Origin: Gracilariopsis chorda
Lineage: Eukaryota; Rhodophyta; Florideophyceae; Gracilariales; Gracilariaceae
Length of the DNA stretch: 64,000 nt
Assembly (NCBI GenBank): GCA_003194525.1
Contig: NBIV01000104.1
Span: 186,001-250,000, forward strand
Reading direction: 5' to 3'
A model generated the notes under the pieces. The model saw only the letters and a list, made by a program, of their open reading frames with translations. It did not search any database and was not told the origin of the DNA. Each line of letters opens with the position of its first letter. Within the stretch, counting starts at the first letter, position 1. The position numbers were made by a program, and so were the translations under genes. Below are positions 63,301 to 64,000 of this stretch, piece by piece.

Positions 63301-63651
63301 CAGACGGATTTGGAAAAGGTGGAACTTGGGAAGAAGGAAGAAGGGAGTTGCGTTCGTGAAGGGGTTGTGTTGCATCCTATGGGAGGTTGGGTTTCGGGTT
63401 TTGTTTTGGATTTGGTGAATGGTGCAATGAAAGGCGATTCGCGAGCCACAGAGGGGGTTTTAGGCACACCACAATGCCCGGGGAGTATTGAAGTTGATAG
63501 AGGGGCTGGGGAGAAGGATGTGTTCCTTGGCATGGTCCAGGAAGCGATGGTGCTCGCACGGAGAGTCAAGAGTAATGCAATTAGGCGCCAGTCGGAGGAG
63601 TGCAAGCAACAGATATGTGAGTTGCTTTTAAAGATGAAAACGGAGGGGTGA
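60319..63651 (+). CDS. ParB-like / Ulp1-type (C48) cysteine protease fusion protein
   Basis: 1110 residues, ATG 60319, intact. The N-terminus (about 30-110) ends in KLIVIGGGHRFLSAARSLHA, the G-x-HR-x3-A-x-L core of ParB/Srx-like domains, preceded by an IIAVKSKSG strand. Residues 170-350 are basic and helical; 350-570 look disordered. A Ulp1-like domain follows: His751 in AGHWSLIVLLN, Asp788 in ILFLDSMGPSS, Gln836 and Cys841 in LQLQKEMECGFFVGYHISLF, the His-Asp-Gln-Cys set of SUMO/ubiquitin-like proteases, in order and with normal spacing. The tail is basic, then helical. Likely role: a nuclear DNA-associated deSUMOylase or self-processing protease; inference. Divergent from the 555-residue gene. 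Confidence 0.78.
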   Translation: MNIGALGFSDNLSQEIYRRIEVGRCSPTRYGSVDMFVGPFLGRNTSHVRLEGLIEDIGAPQRFQSSQPIIAVKSKSGPTRGKLIVIGGGHRFLSAARSLHAVVLPYKLVSFTGLGSEGEDLDVFECSGIITFHVEVNEPRPEKYGFMQQVNLYADLKAHWRCLEKIRVSKLRGRKGKPQAISYNKLYRFYEASSKLAGTKSRWAIEFLARKDNKNIENKPATRRQYMAGTDRLLHAGVVPYLAHLENIGVASFNRSSLYAVRNWSSDKIRHVVELWKVRRRTGVKVRYAFSEKAGREVDGKGRGRKSKQKLEDVVDSVLTGKRGRKGEEISKPKPQNEPHVTSESRGVTGEPHTGDLIPGRCEPSPVRREREFMTNVSHTRHAAAFTRAESHSAGGLVGFSFPDQAHYQRGASYLDDVGTEEDVNNVMKGGDSVRFSKGTNLTYESSKDEIEEKDSGCRRGFTKPSVLGKIPDQDAVCKDPGSTGFTQPKLSDKESLSAGHFVADANASHSSRKRYDIDVRISSSVPQRIAEHALKEDSLCAVPEVEESCPVQSARATEGKMDRTVLASVDEACALLCSLARKKAPEKNGVLDVDLENEIKVAAHVKERLIAEGGKSDLPLPAVMSDMAAKLGDAEKKEVKLVVTGGILENTFTLCESDITPIRQFHIGTDRSVMFTVSFLTKWTSDSVNACHLLDSLQTAGWWDVKLSQEKDRLRSLIEKVNGEGPFSSRCHEAVWGSSVCVMPMCGAGHWSLIVLLNLKGWQDIVGRRKRSRVRNSDGLPRILFLDSMGPSSAHKETCTNIFYYLSACYPGKRRPSPRSLEKNIPSCHFYLQLQKEMECGFFVGYHISLFTRAFHRIGGLTSLQIEELLREMSELYTFEEYQTDVLRRLEYYVMKYKDNSRRVICEPVWMWGSEPAADTMGASENIICREDSLGSPLKRKASGDPEGPACKRGLMGQKGNFRKPVREKRGTAVELGNVLEKQGQLKLVGSRSQTDLEKVELGKKEEGSCVREGVVLHPMGGWVSGFVLDLVNGAMKGDSRATEGVLGTPQCPGSIEVDRGAGEKDVFLGMVQEAMVLARRVKSNAIRRQSEECKQQICELLLKMKTEG

Positions 63652-63689
63652 GCACGTTCATTTACTTTACATTATCTTCTTGGTGCGGT

Positions 63690-64000
63690 ATAGTAAGGGG
63701 TTTCATCATAGGAATAGACTGCCACAGGGGTTTTTTGATCTATAGCTATAGAGATATAGGATTTTTTGGATTTGGAAATTCGGTGGGAGTTGATGGACGT
63801 TAGGTTTTTAGGGAGGATGAGGATTTTAGGACTTTAGGATTTGTGGTGGATTTTATAGGATTTCTGGTTTTCAGGATTTCAATGGGATTTCATTTGGATT
63901 TCGTTGGGTTTTTATGGACTTTAGAGGTGTTTGAGGATATTGGGGGGTTTTTAGGGTGTTTTTAGGATATGGATGGGATTTCATTAGGACTTTAGGACAA
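63690..64000 (+). repeat. G/T-rich degenerate repeat, right side (continues past window)
   Basis: Opens with CTATAGCTATAGAGATATAG (63741-63760) and continues as irregular GGATTTTAGGA/GGGTTTTTAGG units, in the same orientation as 52066-52505. The right boundary is outside the window. Confidence 0.72.

Larger units (their letters stand above)
52066..64000. mobile_element. Candidate large tyrosine-recombinase element (right end not reached)
   Basis: Three intact long genes (recombinase, acidic unknown, ParB-Ulp1 fusion) lie between same-orientation G/T-rich repeats that share an opening motif, with palindromes next to the left repeat and in the central divergent region. Grouping them as one element is inference; target duplication and exact ends are not seen. 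Confidence 0.5.

Overview
This is a nuclear genome segment from a eukaryote with compact genes: long intron-free reading frames (a 3.8 kb methionine synthase) and very short introns (69 and 78 bp) in two small genes. A B12-dependent methionine synthase, a HUWE1/UPL-type ubiquitin ligase, a small Tim protein, a PRA1 protein, a possibly plastid-targeted DnaJ-type zinc-finger protein and a heavy mixed transposon load fit a multicellular red alga such as a Chondrus-like florideophyte. That lineage call is inference; no organelle or rRNA marker is present.

Region 1 (1-12.4 kb) is host gene space: a partial HECT-type E3 ligase (minus, running off the left edge), a two-exon Tim13-like gene (plus), PRA1 (minus), a two-exon DnaJ-zinc-finger gene (minus) and metH (plus).

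Region 2 (12.6-35 kb) is nested mobile DNA: hAT remnants with CATTCAA-rich clusters, a 959 bp solo LTR, a decayed Helitron, an inverted partial second Helitron copy about 4 kb away, a full-length Ty3/gypsy element (26525-33266) with two 1063 bp LTRs, and a broken Harbinger/DDE_Tnp4-type transposase. Each Helitron copy carries a divergently transcribed 125-codon ORF that is intact in both, and an array of 68 bp repeats between the two genes.

Region 3 (35.4-46.3 kb) is a patchwork of hairpins, GC-rich blocks and broken pieces of recognisable cellular genes (PCH2/TRIP13, Raptor, a Ulp1-like cysteine protease) with unidentified frames interrupted by in-frame stops. Region 4 (44.7-52 kb) holds unassigned genes, an APH-fold kinase-like gene and a dead Tc1/mariner transposase.

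Region 5 (52.1-64 kb, continuing past the right edge) is the most interesting part. Three long intact genes, a tyrosine recombinase, an acidic protein of unknown family and a protein with a ParB-like N-terminus and a Ulp1/C48 protease domain, lie between G/T-rich TTTTAGGG-like repeats that share a start motif in the same orientation. The segment also has three copies of an AAATGGGGGAA palindrome and a 39 bp minisatellite. I read it as a candidate large recombinase-encoded mobile element with no intact protein I can assign to a described element class. Most transposon and pseudogene frames in the window are broken by single nonsense codons rather than indels, in contrast to the intact genes of region 5.
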